A DNA stretch of 64,000 nt from Cheiracanthium punctorium (GCA_038373885.1 JAWZYV010001807.1:372001-436000), one strand, 5' to 3'; positions 33,140 to 45,269 are shown, counted from the first letter of the stretch. Notes: generated by a model not told the origin, from the letters alone. A program made the numbers and translations.

Positions 33140-33277
33140 AAACCCCAGGGATTCACTAGTTGTACCACGGGGTTCGTGAAAATAATTCACTAGCATACAA
33201 CGATTACACAAGGGATTCATCAAATTCTTCAGGATTTAAGAAGCGGTTGGCAAGGAGAAAAAGGTTGGGAACCACTG
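33140..33277. mobile_element. hAT-like MITE with lost left terminus
   Basis: The right end GGTTGGGAACCACTG is a classic hAT terminus. TTATAGAG directly follows it (33278-33285) and also precedes 33140 exactly (33132-33139). The left end AAACCCCAGGGATTC is not the expected CAGTGGTTCCCAACC, so the left TIR is missing although the 8-bp duplication is intact. Confidence 0.75.
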
Positions 33278-33285
33278 TTATAGAG

Positions 33286-34756
33286 CATGTGCTAACTTAC
33301 CCAGAAGGTATAGGCAATTTGCCTCGCTACAAGGCAAGCTGACACTCATTTTTTCTCCTTAGTCTTCTGTTATACATAAACTGCACACATTACGAAATGA
33401 GAACTGCTTGGTAATCATAACCAAATATCTGTGCTTAAAGGATGCTGCCCAATTTTGTTAATATTCTTGAGAAAAGAAATTAATAAAAATAAAACACTAA
33501 GAACAGCGCGTACTAGCACCGTTCTCCCTATGTGCAACAATTTAGGGACAACGCTATTGCAACGTTAGCATTTCTTGGAGAATGTCTAGTACATTCCCAA
33601 ATACTTCGAAACTATGCACTTCTGGGTGATGTAATGCTGACGCACAGAACAAATCTTGGAAAATCACTCACCAGACAAACGATGCATTATTTTTATTTAA
33701 AACAAAACTTTTAATGGGATCCTTTAAAATGCAGTTTCGCTCTAAGTTACGCCAATTAAGAGAAACATTTTTGAAAAAAAAATGAAGTCTTGATCGCCTT
33801 AAAATGCTGTTTCAGTTTATTTAAATGGAGAAAGTTTTTTGGATTTCTTGTTAGCGCAAATGCTTGTTGGAGCATTTAGTTAAAGTTAAAATTAATTTCG
33901 CTGTACAGATTGAGGGAATAAAAACAGATCTGAAGTGTTTCGATTGTAAAATTATTGTTTATCTTAAAATACCCTTCTTGTGCATATTTTTAATTCTTTA
34001 TAAATTACTTTTAATTTTTGTATAAATAACGTGAGTAAGTAATTATCTCAAATGTGTTTTCTGAATATCATTTACTTGTTTTATTTTGAACAGATGAAAC
34101 ATTCAATTAAAGCGAAACTAACAAGTAGAAAACGGTAATATGATTACATTTAAATGTTGTTCAATGTTATTTCAGAAAGTTTTAATATCTTCCTCGAGTA
34201 ACGATACATTTAAGGATTTAGTTAAAGAAAGCGCAATGTGTTTACATCTCCAAAATGAATTTGTTCTAATGCGTATATCATGAGTTATCTGTACGGCTTT
34301 AATTCCTTACGTGCATATATATTTTTGCAATTATTCAAACTTCTTTCTTTGACACCAGCAGTTCTCGCTCTAGCATTAACTAGTCGTAATAATTCATGCA
34401 TTCACGCTTCGGGTTTCAAGAAGTTCTCACTGAATTATTTGCACAGGATGTTTTTTTTTCCCTGATGTACAAAATTATCAAAATCCTTGTAAACATATGG
34501 AATCAGCTGATTATCATATCCATCATAAAATCCAACTTTTATTCGGTAGTTTTGTACTCCCTCTCAAAAAAGTAACCGAGTGTAAGACAAGCTTCCACTC
34601 CAAATTACAAGCTGGTGCAGCTCGTTCAAAATATTCTTGACTGCTGAATATAAGTTTACCATGCTCTCTGGATCCTATCCTTGCTAATGTTCGAGGTATT
34701 AATGAATTAACATTTATTTATTTATCTATCTAACTCTTTATTCTTTTATTTCCATT
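33286..34756. other. AT-rich sequence, nothing recognised
   Basis: Short open frames only; no termini, domain or RNA signature. Confidence 0.4.
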
Positions 34757-34765
34757 AGCAGTGCT

Positions 34766-35785
34766 GGAACAGGACAATTCCGCCGCGCCATTTTGTCATG
34801 AACTGACCCCTGTAGGACAATTCCGCCCCTCCATTTTCTTGTGACAAGACATGGAGTTTGAATAGCACGTTCATATTTGAAGATTCATCCAGCAGGTGTT
34901 GGCTACGACGAAATACCAATACGTCCACGAGTGCATGTGCTATAAATTAGTGAACATACTGATAATTTTCTTGACACAGAATTTTCTTTGCCTTTTGAAT
35001 TAATTTCCGGATTCAAATCTCACATTTCTAAACAAATGTCACAAAATATACATGGATCGCACATCCATGTATATTTTGTGCATTTAAATATTGCACAAAA
35101 TTTCGGTTACAATTGTTCACAGTCCATGGGATTGAAAATGGCAGATATGTGCCCTTAATTTTCTGTTTGCTGCCGGATGAACAACAAGAAACTTATTCTA
35201 ATTTATTCAGAACGATTCTCGAAAAATGCCTTGAACAAAATCTTCATTTTGAACCGAGCCATTTTTGGTTTGATCCTTAATCTTTGACTTGGAAAAGAAT
35301 TTCGTGAAGGGAAATCAAATGAGGTTGGCAAATGGATAAAAAAAATATTAGGACTTTCATATTTGAAGCCAGAAGACGTTGGAGAATGTTTAGCATTAGA
35401 CCTAGGCCCAATTCTGCCGGAAGATCAGTTTTAACCACACCAATTTTTATTTTAAAGTCTGCCAGTCCTAAATCTGGATAAAGTAAGAAGAAACTTGTTC
35501 CCTTAAATGTCAAAAACCGTAAAACACAAAAAGACTACAGTAAATTAGGAATATTCGAGATCAAGATCTTTTTCCTCATACCTCTCAAAATATCCTATTT
35601 GTAGTCAAAGAACAAATAAATGTCGCCAACTCCTCGTTGCCAAAAGGAACTCTGTCTATAAACCCTTCGAAGGAATTGTCCTCTCGATAAAATACACCCA
35701 AAAAAGAATCGGCGGAATTGGGAGAAATGAGAGGGAAATTTTTCGTCGGAATCGTCCTACACTGCGGCGGAATTGGTTAGTGACC
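34766..35785 (+). mobile_element. Mutator-like element (MULE) relic with 9-bp TSD
   Basis: AGCAGTGCT flanks the element at 34757-34765 and 35786-35794. The left terminus GGAACAGGACAATTCCGCCGC mirrors the right end (read inward GGTCACTAACCAATTCCGCC), sharing CAATTCCGCCGC. Subterminal copies of GGACAATTCCGCC or GGCGGAATT recur at both ends. The interior encodes a decayed MULE transposase. A 9-bp duplication is the established Mutator signature. At 1020 bp the copy is internally deleted. Confidence 0.85.
35074..35430 (+). pseudogene. MULE transposase domain, broken
   Basis: First segment: FKYCTKFRLQLFTVHG, IENGRYVPLIFCLLPDEQQ, ETYSNLFRTILEKC, ending in a stop at 35278-35280. Second segment, in another frame: EVGKWIKKILGLSYLKPED then LALDLGPILPEDQF and a stop. 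These correspond to the start and the later part of the MULE transposase catalytic domain. The expected DGTF at the first catalytic Asp reads CAF here, and the part between the segments, which normally holds the second Asp and the Cys/His region, is gone. Confidence 0.8.
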
Positions 35786-35794
35786 AGCAGTGCT

Positions 35795-36234
35795 TTGAGA
35801 ATACAAAAGAGAAAGGAACCTCAAAAATAAGCGAGAAGATAAACATAAAAAGTCATTTTCTCATTCTTCCTCTCGCTACCCAATATAAACGTCCTGCGAT
35901 CTAGTAGGGAAGCTTTTAGCAGCTAAAGTACGAAAGATCTAATACTCTCGAATGGAAAATCTAATTTTTATTAAAGGGTAAAATATTTATAAGAATGGCT
36001 TAGGCACCCTACTCAGTTACGACATGGACCACAGATCGACCAGTAATCTGATTGACCATTCATGTGATCAACCGTGGTCACGTGTTCGGTGTTATATATT
36101 AAAGGTGAAAATTTTTATCTTTGGATCTACAATGGCCCAATCAGTTTACATTAGGTTCCCGTAAAAACGCCGAAAATGACGTTTGTCAGTGCTTGGCAGG
36201 ATGACAAGCTCTTACTATCCATGTTGCTCTTACT
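35795..36234. other. AT-rich sequence, nothing recognised
   Basis: GTGATCAACCGTGGTCACGTG near 36063 is locally palindromic. No gene seen. Confidence 0.35.
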
Positions 36235-36990
36235 GTCCACAGATCATACCCAGCTGCAGAATGGATTCGTAGCTATATAGGTGGATATTTCATGCTAGAG
36301 CTAAACAGAGCTGGTGCTGCTTGGCACTATGTTCTGTTCGAAGGTTACAAAGTAGTGGGAAGAAACGCGAGTAACTATGATGACGAGGTCTGCGCAATAC
36401 ATGAAGCAGCCAGCATCCTTCAGACTTTTACCATCCCCCATGGTCAAATCACCTTCGTGTTTGATTCCCGGAGCTACCATTTGGGGTCTAAACAATAACA
36501 ATCCTACAGACTGTCTTCACATAATTCACTACCGAACTAATATGGTCGAGACCGGTTAGGTTGACACTCCCAGCAACGAGAAGCCAATGACCTATGAAAA
36601 CGGAGCGCAGCCTCGGAAAAATCAGTTATAGCAGCCCTACTTAGAGCAGCACATAACAAAATAAAAGTTATCCTTAACAGCATTACTAAAGAATACCTTG
36701 ATTAATAAAAGGAGAGGCAAACGATGAGAATGCCTGGTCACATCAGGCACAATTCCCTAAATATCTGGAGAGATCAACAGCTGTCTCCCTGTTTCGGTTA
36801 AGCATGAGACATGACTACCTACAGGTCCACTTACACCGCATTGGCCTCGCTGCTAATGATACATCTCCACTTCGCGAACCATCCACGATGGATGATGGCA
36901 CCTGCTCACCTTCCCATCTATTTATCACCTAATTACTGATATCCATTTGCGGTACTGGGAGGCTTGCCATCAAATGGCCGTTCAGCCAAA
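36235..36990 (+). pseudogene. LINE relic: RNase H and C-terminal region
   Basis: 36292-36498 reads LNRAGAAWHYVLFEGYKVVG, ASNYDDEVCAIHEAA and ITFVFDSRS, which are the first strands, the Glu motif and the D-S motif of LINE RNase H. Further on, in other frames, 36790-36870 gives RLSMRHDYLQVHLHRIGL, the same closing segment as in the LINE at 2261-2590. Stops and frameshifts throughout; no RT upstream and no target duplication found. Confidence 0.7.
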
Positions 36991-37983
36991 GGAAAAGTGT
37001 TGGCGGAAGAAAAATCTCATCTCTCTCCTGTAAGGCTGTGCGACCATGTACACTAAAGGGAGCTGGTGCACGTAAAATCGATGTTGTCCTATTCACACGA
37101 TATCTCTGGCACTGCCAATCTAGGCGCTGGTGTCTCATTTGGAATTGGCTCAAAAGTAGGAGACCACGAGCTGAATCGGTCTTCCTCCAATTGGGTCTCA
37201 GTAAAATAGAAGCTGTCCAGCGTCGCCCATTGCTCTTCTATACGTAAGGAGGTTCTGGTAACACTCTGCAGTTAGCCAGATGGCATTAGAAACAATAAGC
37301 AACATCAATAATCTTTTGTGTTTAGAGAGAGGATCAGCCGTGTGATTGCTCATCTTTTAGGACAAAAAATATTGTATTAAATGAAAACATTTTGATCATT
37401 TGCGCAACCTTACATTTATGTCAACCACCAATCGTCAGAATTTATTTTTACATTGCTTTTTATACCGAATAAACATACATGTGTTCTTAAGGATGATCCG
37501 AAATCGAATTCCCTCTTCATTAGAAGAATTCATCGAAATGCTTTACTGCAATAATAATTAACGCTGTCGAAATCGCATTCCCTTTTCACTTCCATCGTCA
37601 ACTATATCTGTTCACAAGCCATGCTGCTACACAATTTCATACGGCGCCTAATTATGAATTAAACTGAATAACTGCTTTTGGGAATTTAAGTCTCCCCCTG
37701 AACTGCGACGCCCCATGTAAGCTAATAAATTAAGCTCTGTGGAGATGATTTATTCCGCATGTTTGCTGATTGATTTACCGAAATGAATAGAAAATACCAA
37801 ATTTAATCTGCACTGCCTAAACATGTCAACGATGTTATATATTATAGGTAAATTTCGTTATAATGCTTACAAAGAAAAGTATTGCAAAAATTATTTTTTG
37901 TTTATTTTATTTACGAATTCAGGAACGCCATATTACTGATGGTATTAGTTGAGTTTAATCCCGGGTTCCGTACTGTCTAATGA
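36991..37983. other. Unassigned sequence, GC-richer at its start
   Basis: 36991-37250 is GC-richer than average and may still be element sequence (frames on both strands). ATTAGAAACAATAAGCAACA near 37286 resembles a LINE tail. The rest is AT-rich with no features. Confidence 0.35.
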
Positions 37984-38914
37984 CAGGGTGAGGTGGCCTA
38001 AAATAATCCTAGAGGGCAAAACGATGCACATACGTTTTCTTAGATACAGGTAAAGTTATCTACCGGGTAACACATAAACTAGTTGTGTGAAGTAAAGAAG
38101 AAGCAATAGCGGTATTCAAGTGGTCAGATTATTACGCATCTAAATAGAATGCTTTGAAAAATTAGGTTTTATAACATCTGTTGTAACTTGAACACAACTT
38201 TCCTGTTTATTTAGATTTACAGACTTTCATACCCCCAGAAATATGATTTGTGTTACTGGATGGAGTATGCTTTCAGATGGGAATTACACTTGCTAAGTTT
38301 GTTATATTTCTCTGCGTCATTCAGCAATATGACCTAAAACGTGCAGCCATACTGCGGGGTAAAATGATTCATCGACTGAAGAAACTACAGTAACGGGTCC
38401 CAGACATCATGCCTAGCCTTCAACCGTTCTCAAAATGCGTGACACCCCATTACATAATTTTATTTATTTCTACATTTACCGCAGGGCATAATTTTTGAAT
38501 TATAATTTTGAAATATCCCATTTTGTTTTTGGTGAAATGTTTTTATTTTAAAATTTTTATAAAATAAATTATGTATACTATATGATTTTAAAACTTATTT
38601 CATTTCATTATGCATAGTCATAAATTTTTACATATTTTATTTTTCCGATAAAAATCAATACAAAATTATTTTTAAATGAAGGATCATTTTGCCCTTTGGT
38701 TGAGGGTGATCTTTCACACTTGGGGTGTGAGAGAGATTTTGCACACTTTCTCAAAATTCTATTTTTTTTTTCATTACGGAATGTGCTTTTAAAATACTAT
38801 TAAAATATGTTTATGATGCAAAATATAGTGTACAATAGGATAGCAAAGGGCCAAAGCTTTATTTAAACATTTATGTTATTTTATACAGGTATCATTTTAG
38901 TCCACCTTTCCCTG
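37984..38914. mobile_element. DNA transposon relic with CAGGG termini
   Basis: CAGGGTGAGGTGGCCTAAAA at the left is mirrored by TTTTAGTCCACCTTTCCCTG at the right. Similar words (GGGGTAAAATGATTC near 38358, GGATCATTTTGCCC near 38681) lie inside. No target duplication or transposase frame seen. Confidence 0.6.
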
Positions 38915-40038
38915 CATCTGGTTCGTCGTGCTCGGATTCTTATGGAATTTTACATTCACTCAACACTCTGGTGACTGTATTCTTAAAAATACTTCATTGT
39001 TTTGAAAGAAATAAACAGCATGTTACAAGTTAGAATATATAAAGAGCACTTTGAATGCTTCTGGCGAAATTATTCAGATGTTTAAGAACATTGTTTTAAT
39101 ATTTATTGCCATGATTTCATATTGTTAATTGATTGATTGATTGATTGATCTCACGGCCTAGTATTCATACTCTAAAACAGTGGTCCCAGGCTTTTAAACA
39201 TCGCGATCCACATTTTATAAATCAATCATCCCACTTCATTCTTGGTGCTGGGAAGTTTATCAGATACTCAGAAAATAAAAAAGATTTTTTTTTTCTATGT
39301 GTGCAAATTGCGTCGCGACCCATTCAAAATTGATTAACAGAGACAGTTTGGAAAAAAGTGTTTCAAAAAAAAAAAAGTAGGTTGATTACAAAAAAAAGAA
39401 CTTTTTTTTTTTTTTTTGAATTTACGCACTGCACATTTCTGCAATTCTATGGTGGCTTTGATTTTAAAAGCAAAGCACTTTTCACTTATTTCTCCTCTTT
39501 CCAATAAAAGTGTAACATTTTCTCGATGCAATTCGTATCGCGCGCTGTTTTTATTTAATCTACAAACAATTCATCAATGACTCGTTTTAAATACGCATAC
39601 AATAGAAAAAGGATTTGGATCTGCAGAAGGATTCTTACAGGGTTTTCCCGCAATAATCATATGTAAATTCACGGATTGAAAGACCGAGGATGTTTTCAGT
39701 TGAGAGCAGGAATTGATTCCTTCCTCCCTTTATCTTCCAATAGCAATACACTATCTCCCCCCTAAAAAAATAAGAAAAGAATTGCATAAGGCTGTTATTG
39801 AAGAGGGAGTAGATTTGTATTGATGGAATAGCGTAAGAAGCAATAACACTAAGGATATCAATCAATTTATAAAACAGGGGTCGGTTTCTTTTGACAGATC
39901 CTGAACTCAGTCTCAATTTTCGGCATTTTGTCTTAATCCATTTGTTCACAGTTTGTTATTTACAGGAAATTCAAATTTTGATACGCTTGTTGTGCCAAAA
40001 TTCAAAACTGCTATTTTGTGTGTGTGTGTTTTTCAATA
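38915..40038. other. Intergenic sequence with simple repeats and a hAT fragment
   Basis: ATTGATTG repeats at 39126-39150. 39178-39215 begins CAGTGGTCCCAGGCTTTT, a hAT-type left terminus whose right end is missing. A and T homopolymers lie at 39366-39377 and 39403-39418. No gene seen. Confidence 0.45.
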
Positions 40039-40085
40039 CGCAAGTATTATATCGTATTTCTTCAAAATACGATATAATACTTGCG
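40039..40085. repeat. Perfect 20-bp-stem hairpin
   Basis: CGCAAGTATTATATCGTATT (40039-40058) pairs exactly with 40066-40085 across a 7-base loop. Nothing else in the neighbourhood belongs to it. Confidence 0.9.
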
Positions 40086-40231
40086 ACATTGACAATACAT
40101 TGATTGATGCAGTGTCAAATGCGAAATTCTCACTTTTTATATAGATTTTTATAAAGCAAATATACCGATTTCCTAAGCAATTAATTTCAGCAATCTATTG
40201 CAGCATCCTTCATTAAAAATACCAGAATAAT

Positions 40232-40447
40232 GTGATGGTATTGGTGAGACGTAAATGGATTAAATTAAAGGTATCAGTCCACAGACAAGACACATTCTAC
40301 TTGTATGTGGTGATTTCCAATTAAAAAAACTTTAAAAATTGGAAAGCGTAATGGTATTGGTGAAGCCTCAAATGGATTAAATGAAATATATTAGTGCATA
40401 GACAAGACACATTTTAATTGTATGGGGTGATTTTCAAGTAAAAAAGG
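40232..40447 (+). repeat. 116-bp tandem duplication
   Basis: Units start at 40232 and 40348. Both carry ATGGTATTGGTGA, AAATGGATTAAAT, AGACAAGACACATT and TGTATG(T/G)GGTGATTT. They are diverged, so the duplication is old. Confidence 0.75.
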
Positions 40448-41039
40448 AGCATAGACTTGAGTTTGAGATACTAAATTGAATTTGGAAACCTGCGGATAAG
40501 ACGATTATCGGAAGATGTTTTAACTCAAGCAACTGAAGAATAAATTGAAACAAAAAATAGGAACTCCAGCAATTTAACTTTTATCAACAAGTAACAGTTA
40601 AATGGAACAAGAACAACAACTACGTAAGGACGATGATTAAAGATCACGAGTCGCCAAAATAAGGTCGGGTTTGACGAATGTTCCAAGACGAATGTTTTTA
40701 AAGGTAATCTAGTGTAAATGCTAAGAAAATTATAATGCTGTTGGATGAGATGCGTGTTAAAACGATCTCAGGAACCATGTCCACAGGAATCCGGAACTCT
40801 GCAGATAAAAGTTTCGGCATGGTGAATTTCTTAGTCTCAACCAACTGCAAAGCTTACAAATATTTCTTCTACACGTAGTTTGAGAATTTAAAAGTTTCCT
40901 TTGAAAAGCAAAACTGTTTATATTACAAAACAGTGTAAATGTATCTCGGTGAAGAATTATAGAAGAAGTGGCATCGGTAATCAATTGATGATATTAATGA
41001 ATGAAAATAAAAATAATAATAAAAAACCGAAATATTTTT
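40448..41039. other. AT-rich sequence, nothing recognised
   Basis: No gene, termini or RNA signature seen. Confidence 0.35.
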
Positions 41040-41437
41040 ATATTTTGAATACGCACTAAAATGCTATATTTTTAAAATGTATCATAATCCATGCGTCGTC
41101 CCTATTTTTCTTTCTTTTCCATTAAGTTGGAAATTGTATCATAATCCATGAGTAGGCCTTATATATTTTTCTTCCTTGTTCCATAAAACACTTCTTTAAA
41201 ATGGAAATTTGCCTACTAAAACTGTTTTATAGTCTTCGGAAAGCACATTCTAATTATACTTGTCCTTCATAAATACTGTTTGGAATGTTCATCATAATCC
41301 ATGATCGCGCTTTATTTGTCTTCCAAATTGCTTCTTTGCACATGCAGTCTATATTAAAATCGCTATCTATGCTAAAACTGTTTCGCAATCTTCGTCAGGC
41401 ATATGCTAACTATACTTCTCCTTTGTAATAAAATGTA
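41040..41437 (+). repeat. Dispersed repeat with 155-bp internal duplication
   Basis: TCATAATCCATG marks positions near 41088, 41139 and 41293. 41129-41283 and 41284-41437 are diverged tandem units sharing CTAAAACTGTTT, CTTCG and CTAATTATACTT or close variants. 41050-41150 also matches the minus strand at 49660-49780 (GCACTAAA(A/G)TGCTATAT, CCCTATTTTT, CATTAAGTTGGAAA). Confidence 0.65.
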
Positions 41438-41447
41438 GCGTCTAGCA

Positions 41448-41600
41448 GTTTCTAGCCAAATATGGACGATATCACCAAACTAGGTTCAGTTTGGGAACTT
41501 ATTTCCAAGCTTGGCGATAAATCATCAAAAAAAAAAAGCAAACCTTTTCGACTTTCAACATTTTATTCTTTCCACACACTGGCGATATCTGGCAACCCTA
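41448..41600 (+). repeat. Fragment of the 21.2-kb composite element
   Basis: TTTCTAGCCAAATAT, GATATC, CCAA and TGGCGATAT-type words follow the same order as at 21230-21320. Short and diverged. Confidence 0.45.
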
Positions 41601-41936
41601 TTGAAAAATGCAACGCAAACATGTCCTCAACAATATGTCGACAGAAAGAAATAGCATTCTAGTACTAATAACTTTACTTTGATATGAATTTCGTATCAGT
41701 CCGTTTGTCTTGCAATGAAATGTATATGATTGTGTAGCTATCTGCCAGTGCGAGATGTAAAACCTCAGCTGCCATGACGTGTTCTGTTCTTCGAAGAACA
41801 TTGAATCTATTTCTTCAGAGAGACAGCTGAGGTCGTTGAGTAATTTGCGACAAAAACACTACGGCTGATGATGATGATCACACGCTAAAAAATGTTTGTT
41901 GAATTCAACGAAATTTGCTTGGTTAAACAGTTTGGT

Positions 41937-42102
41937 CAATGGCGCAACCAAACATTTTTCTTGGGGGGGGGGCTATGACTACTGCAACTCATATATATGT
42001 ACACGTGTGTGTGATAAGGGAGTGAAAAATATACATTTGAAAGGCAAAGACAAAAAATTCAAGGGGGGGTGTGACCCACCCAACATCGTGGCTACGCCAC
42101 TG
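41937..42102. mobile_element. hAT-type MITE, second copy of the 3866 family
   Basis: 166 bp, the same length as 3866-4031, sharing GACTACTGCAACTCATATAT and ACACGTG(T/G)GTGTGA. Flanking octamers AGTTTGGT and ACTTTGGT agree at 7 of 8 positions, as expected for an aged 8-bp hAT duplication. The right terminus is GGCTACGCCACTG. Confidence 0.75.
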
Positions 42103-42110
42103 ACTTTGGT

Positions 42111-42465
42111 AGTTTTGTTTTATTGTTTTGAGAGAAATTTGTTTTATTCAGCCAAATCGATTAGCCAAATGCTTTTAATTTTAACAAAACGTTTCGTTGA
42201 AAGTGTTGAAAGATTCTAATTGGTCCAATCAATTTACGCATGCGTTAATGGGCGGTGCGAGGGAGACGAACGATCAGAATAGATTTTTCAAAAACATTTA
42301 GTAACGACCATTTTATTAACACGTTGAACTATGTGTTATATAAAATCGCCTTCATCCTGGAAACTGTTCGCTTCAAATTTTTTTCTCTAGGGTCGTCCCA
42401 ACCTCCGTTGGTGTTTCATGCAGTCAATACTTTTGATTCATGTATAGATTTAACTCCGTGGCAAT

Positions 42466-42498
<33 letters not shown>

Positions 42499-42947
42499 AA
42501 TTCAAGATGGATAATTCCACCATACCATGGATATTTAGGAGTACAAAGACGTTCGCCTGAACGAAGCTAGAAGCCCAGACAACAACAAATACAAAATATA
42601 CTAATCGATCTGGGGTTTACTGAGTTAGTCGAAAGTTTGTGAAGTTAGTTTAATTATTTTACCTATTCATTAAAATTTAAATTTTTTGTTTTATTTCTTT
42701 TATCTGTATCAACATAGTTTAAAACAACTCAATGTCAAATTTTTCAGAGAAAGTAAACCATCAGAATCGTATGTGCCTTCGTGATAAAATTAAAAACAAA
42801 TGTGTATAATTAAAATGGATAGCTCGATCCTTATGTAAGGAAGTGCTGGGATTATTTAATAGACGTTTACAATGTTTACACTAGTATACTACATTCGCTT
42901 TGCGCTTATCACGAGTGATCTGTTTTCTTTTTTATTTCGATTCTAGT
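42111..42947. other. Unassigned sequence with long T homopolymer
   Basis: A T run of about 30 lies at 42467-42496. AACAAAACGTTTCGTTGAAA near 42182 and TTGTTGAATTCAACG near 41897 belong to an AACAAAATTTTGTT-type repeat also seen at 45280-45480. No gene seen. Confidence 0.4.
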
Positions 42948-42951
42948 TTAA

Positions 42952-43451
42952 CCCATTGAGGCGCAACCCTTTCCCAATGCTGAAAAAAGGAGCAGCCGTT
43001 GCCATCGCTCGACTTAACTACCAGCAAAATGGCGGACGATGGGAACGTTCATCACGTGCCACAGATCTAGAGACCCTTTTTTGACGACAGCTGGCTGTGC
43101 CGCACAGCCAGCTGTCGTCACAAAAGGGTCTCTAGATCTGTGGCACGTGATGAACGTTTCCATCGTCCGCCATTTTGCTGGTAGTTAAGTCGAGCGATGG
43201 CAACGGCTGCCCCGTTTTCCAGCATTGGGCAATCTATCCAGCTGTTCTCGCATTCTTCCATTTTTCAGCAGATGTCAGTGCAGTTAAAAATAATTGTGAC
43301 ATCTGTTTTACGAGAAATGACGTGCTAAAAAAGTAAAGGATTCTCGTGGCGCAACTATTTTTATAGAAATCAAATCTATTCTTCGTGACTGGCAACAGTC
43401 AAAACGTCAGAGTTTGGTGTTCCCAGAGCGGGAACACTGCGCATTAAAGGG
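42952..43451 (+). mobile_element. TTAA foldback element copy 10 (subfamily I), fullest copy
   Basis: TTAA at 42948-42951 and 43452-43455; 500 bp. Layout: CCCATTGAGGCGCAACCC end, arm 1 (about 42972-43100), arm 2 in mirror (43101-43229), a unique third (CAATCTATCCAGCTGTTCTC ... TCAAAACGTCAGAG), and the ACGCG-type end with hairpin GTTCCC/GGGAAC. The arms meet at GGCTGTGC-CGCACAGCC. Variant bases such as GCAAAATGG and ATCACGTG occur in both arms. No coding sequence; mobilisation would need an outside piggyBac-type transposase. Confidence 0.92.
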
Positions 43452-43455
43452 TTAA

Positions 43456-45269
43456 GGTTGTTCGCATGCATTTCTCCAAAAATGGCCCCTGGTGCAATTA
43501 ATGCAGGAAAAGAGCATTATAAAATAACATGTAATAAGTTTGCCTGACACAGTTTATATTATAATTATTAACAACAGAATAAGGGAATCAGTTGTATTTA
43601 AATAATGTTACTTTCCCCTTACTACACGTTTTTCATAGCCCTGCAAAGTTTCTTTACCTTGCTTAATTCATTTAATCATGTATTCAGTATGCATTAACAA
43701 TGTTTCGGTCATTTAAAATAATTCAGCGATTATTTGTGTGCATAACTACCTAAATTTATGGCTAACGTCTATTTTGACTTCTCACAAGAAACGCTTCTTT
43801 TATCGATACATATTGGTTGTTTGTATGTGTAAGTGGTAAATATTCACCCAAATTTCGGCATTAAATTATTTCGGATGTGACTACATAATAGGAAAACACA
43901 CTCATCATAAATTTTGAATAATCTGACAGTCTTACTAAGTTTGTCTTAGGCGGCGGAAAAAAACTCAAAGTTGATAAAATTAAACTTGTAGATACATAAA
44001 AGCACTCAAATGAAAATGTAAATTTTGATAAATAGATAATTAATTACTTTAATTTCTGAAAATTTCAACCAACTGTTTATGGGTTAAAAAATAACATAGT
44101 TAAATCAACAAAATAATTTTGTTAAATGGCTAGGGGCCAAGGCCCCCTAGAATCGCTATGCTCGCATTTCGTATGAGGCATTTGGCCCCTAAAAAGACTT
44201 ATCCGTAAAAAGACATAATTTCAACAAACAAAACCTAAATGTTGGATAAGATAGAATGTTACCGAGCTACACATTGCTTTGTTCTTGCATGTTGCTTGGA
44301 ACATAAAAATTTAAACCTCGCACTATTCGTAATTGTGTGAAACCCATGGTACGCCTTGCGTATTAGCCAATTATGGAGAATTTTCATAATTTGGCGACTT
44401 GCGTATATGTATAGTTAATAATTAGCTCTAAGAAAACAGTAATTCATATGTTTTCTTTGATAAAAACTACGGAACAGGTAGGATAGCTTGCCACCCATGG
44501 CGACTTTTCATTATTTGGCGATTTACACATGCTCACAACCTATAATTACTGTTCATTTAAGGTTCCCGGAAAACCCCCGGTTCCTGTTATCCATATTTTC
44601 ATTTACATTATTCTTTGCAGATTGGCGTGCTTAGCACCACGAATTATGCCATCTCGCCGCGCTAGCAAATATCCAAAGTGTACTAAAACTGCTATTGGCA
44701 TAGTTAACGCCGCCAAATATTTCTACTGGTAGCAAATGATCCAGCTGGACCGAACCGGATTTAAAATAATCTGCATTTTAATTATTTTTAATTTTCAAGA
44801 TATTAGTTATTCTGTTTTGGAAAAATGAATAATCGCTAATTCTAAACTCTGTTGTCTAAGCGAACTTACTATTTGAAAATTGTCAACTTTGTGTAACACA
44901 TTTTGAGTTACTTATTTCATATACTTTTTAATTTGGCGTAAAATGGATGTAATTCTACTTCATGTTTGACAATTTCACGTGATTCTACATAATTGGAATT
45001 GCTTTGTTGCAAAGGAATGAATGATTTTATGCCAAATCTGGCAACCATTATGTTTTTTTTTCAGTTTTTATTAATATCTTCTAAAATAATTCGATTTTCG
45101 AAATTTAAGTCACTTTATCAGGTTCCTCGGAGATTTCCGTATGCTGGAACTTGTTTCTCGAAATTCAAATCCCCACGATTTAGGAGAAGATAGGTCAAGC
45201 TCTGACAGCGGCGACAGCAGCCTTTACTTTTTTTTAGAGTAGAGAGATACATGAACATACCAGTACGTA
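43456..45269. other. AT-rich sequence, nothing firm
   Basis: 44130-44150 (CTAGGGGCC-AA-GGCCCCCTAG) is a short near-palindrome. GGCGAC words near 44394 and 44500 recall the composite element family. AACAAAATAATTTTGTTAAA occurs near 44108. No gene seen. Confidence 0.35.

Noticed and set aside
39178..39333. Complete hAT MITE starting CAGTGGTCCCAGG
   Set aside because: No mirrored right end or 8-bp duplication was found, so it is only a terminal fragment.
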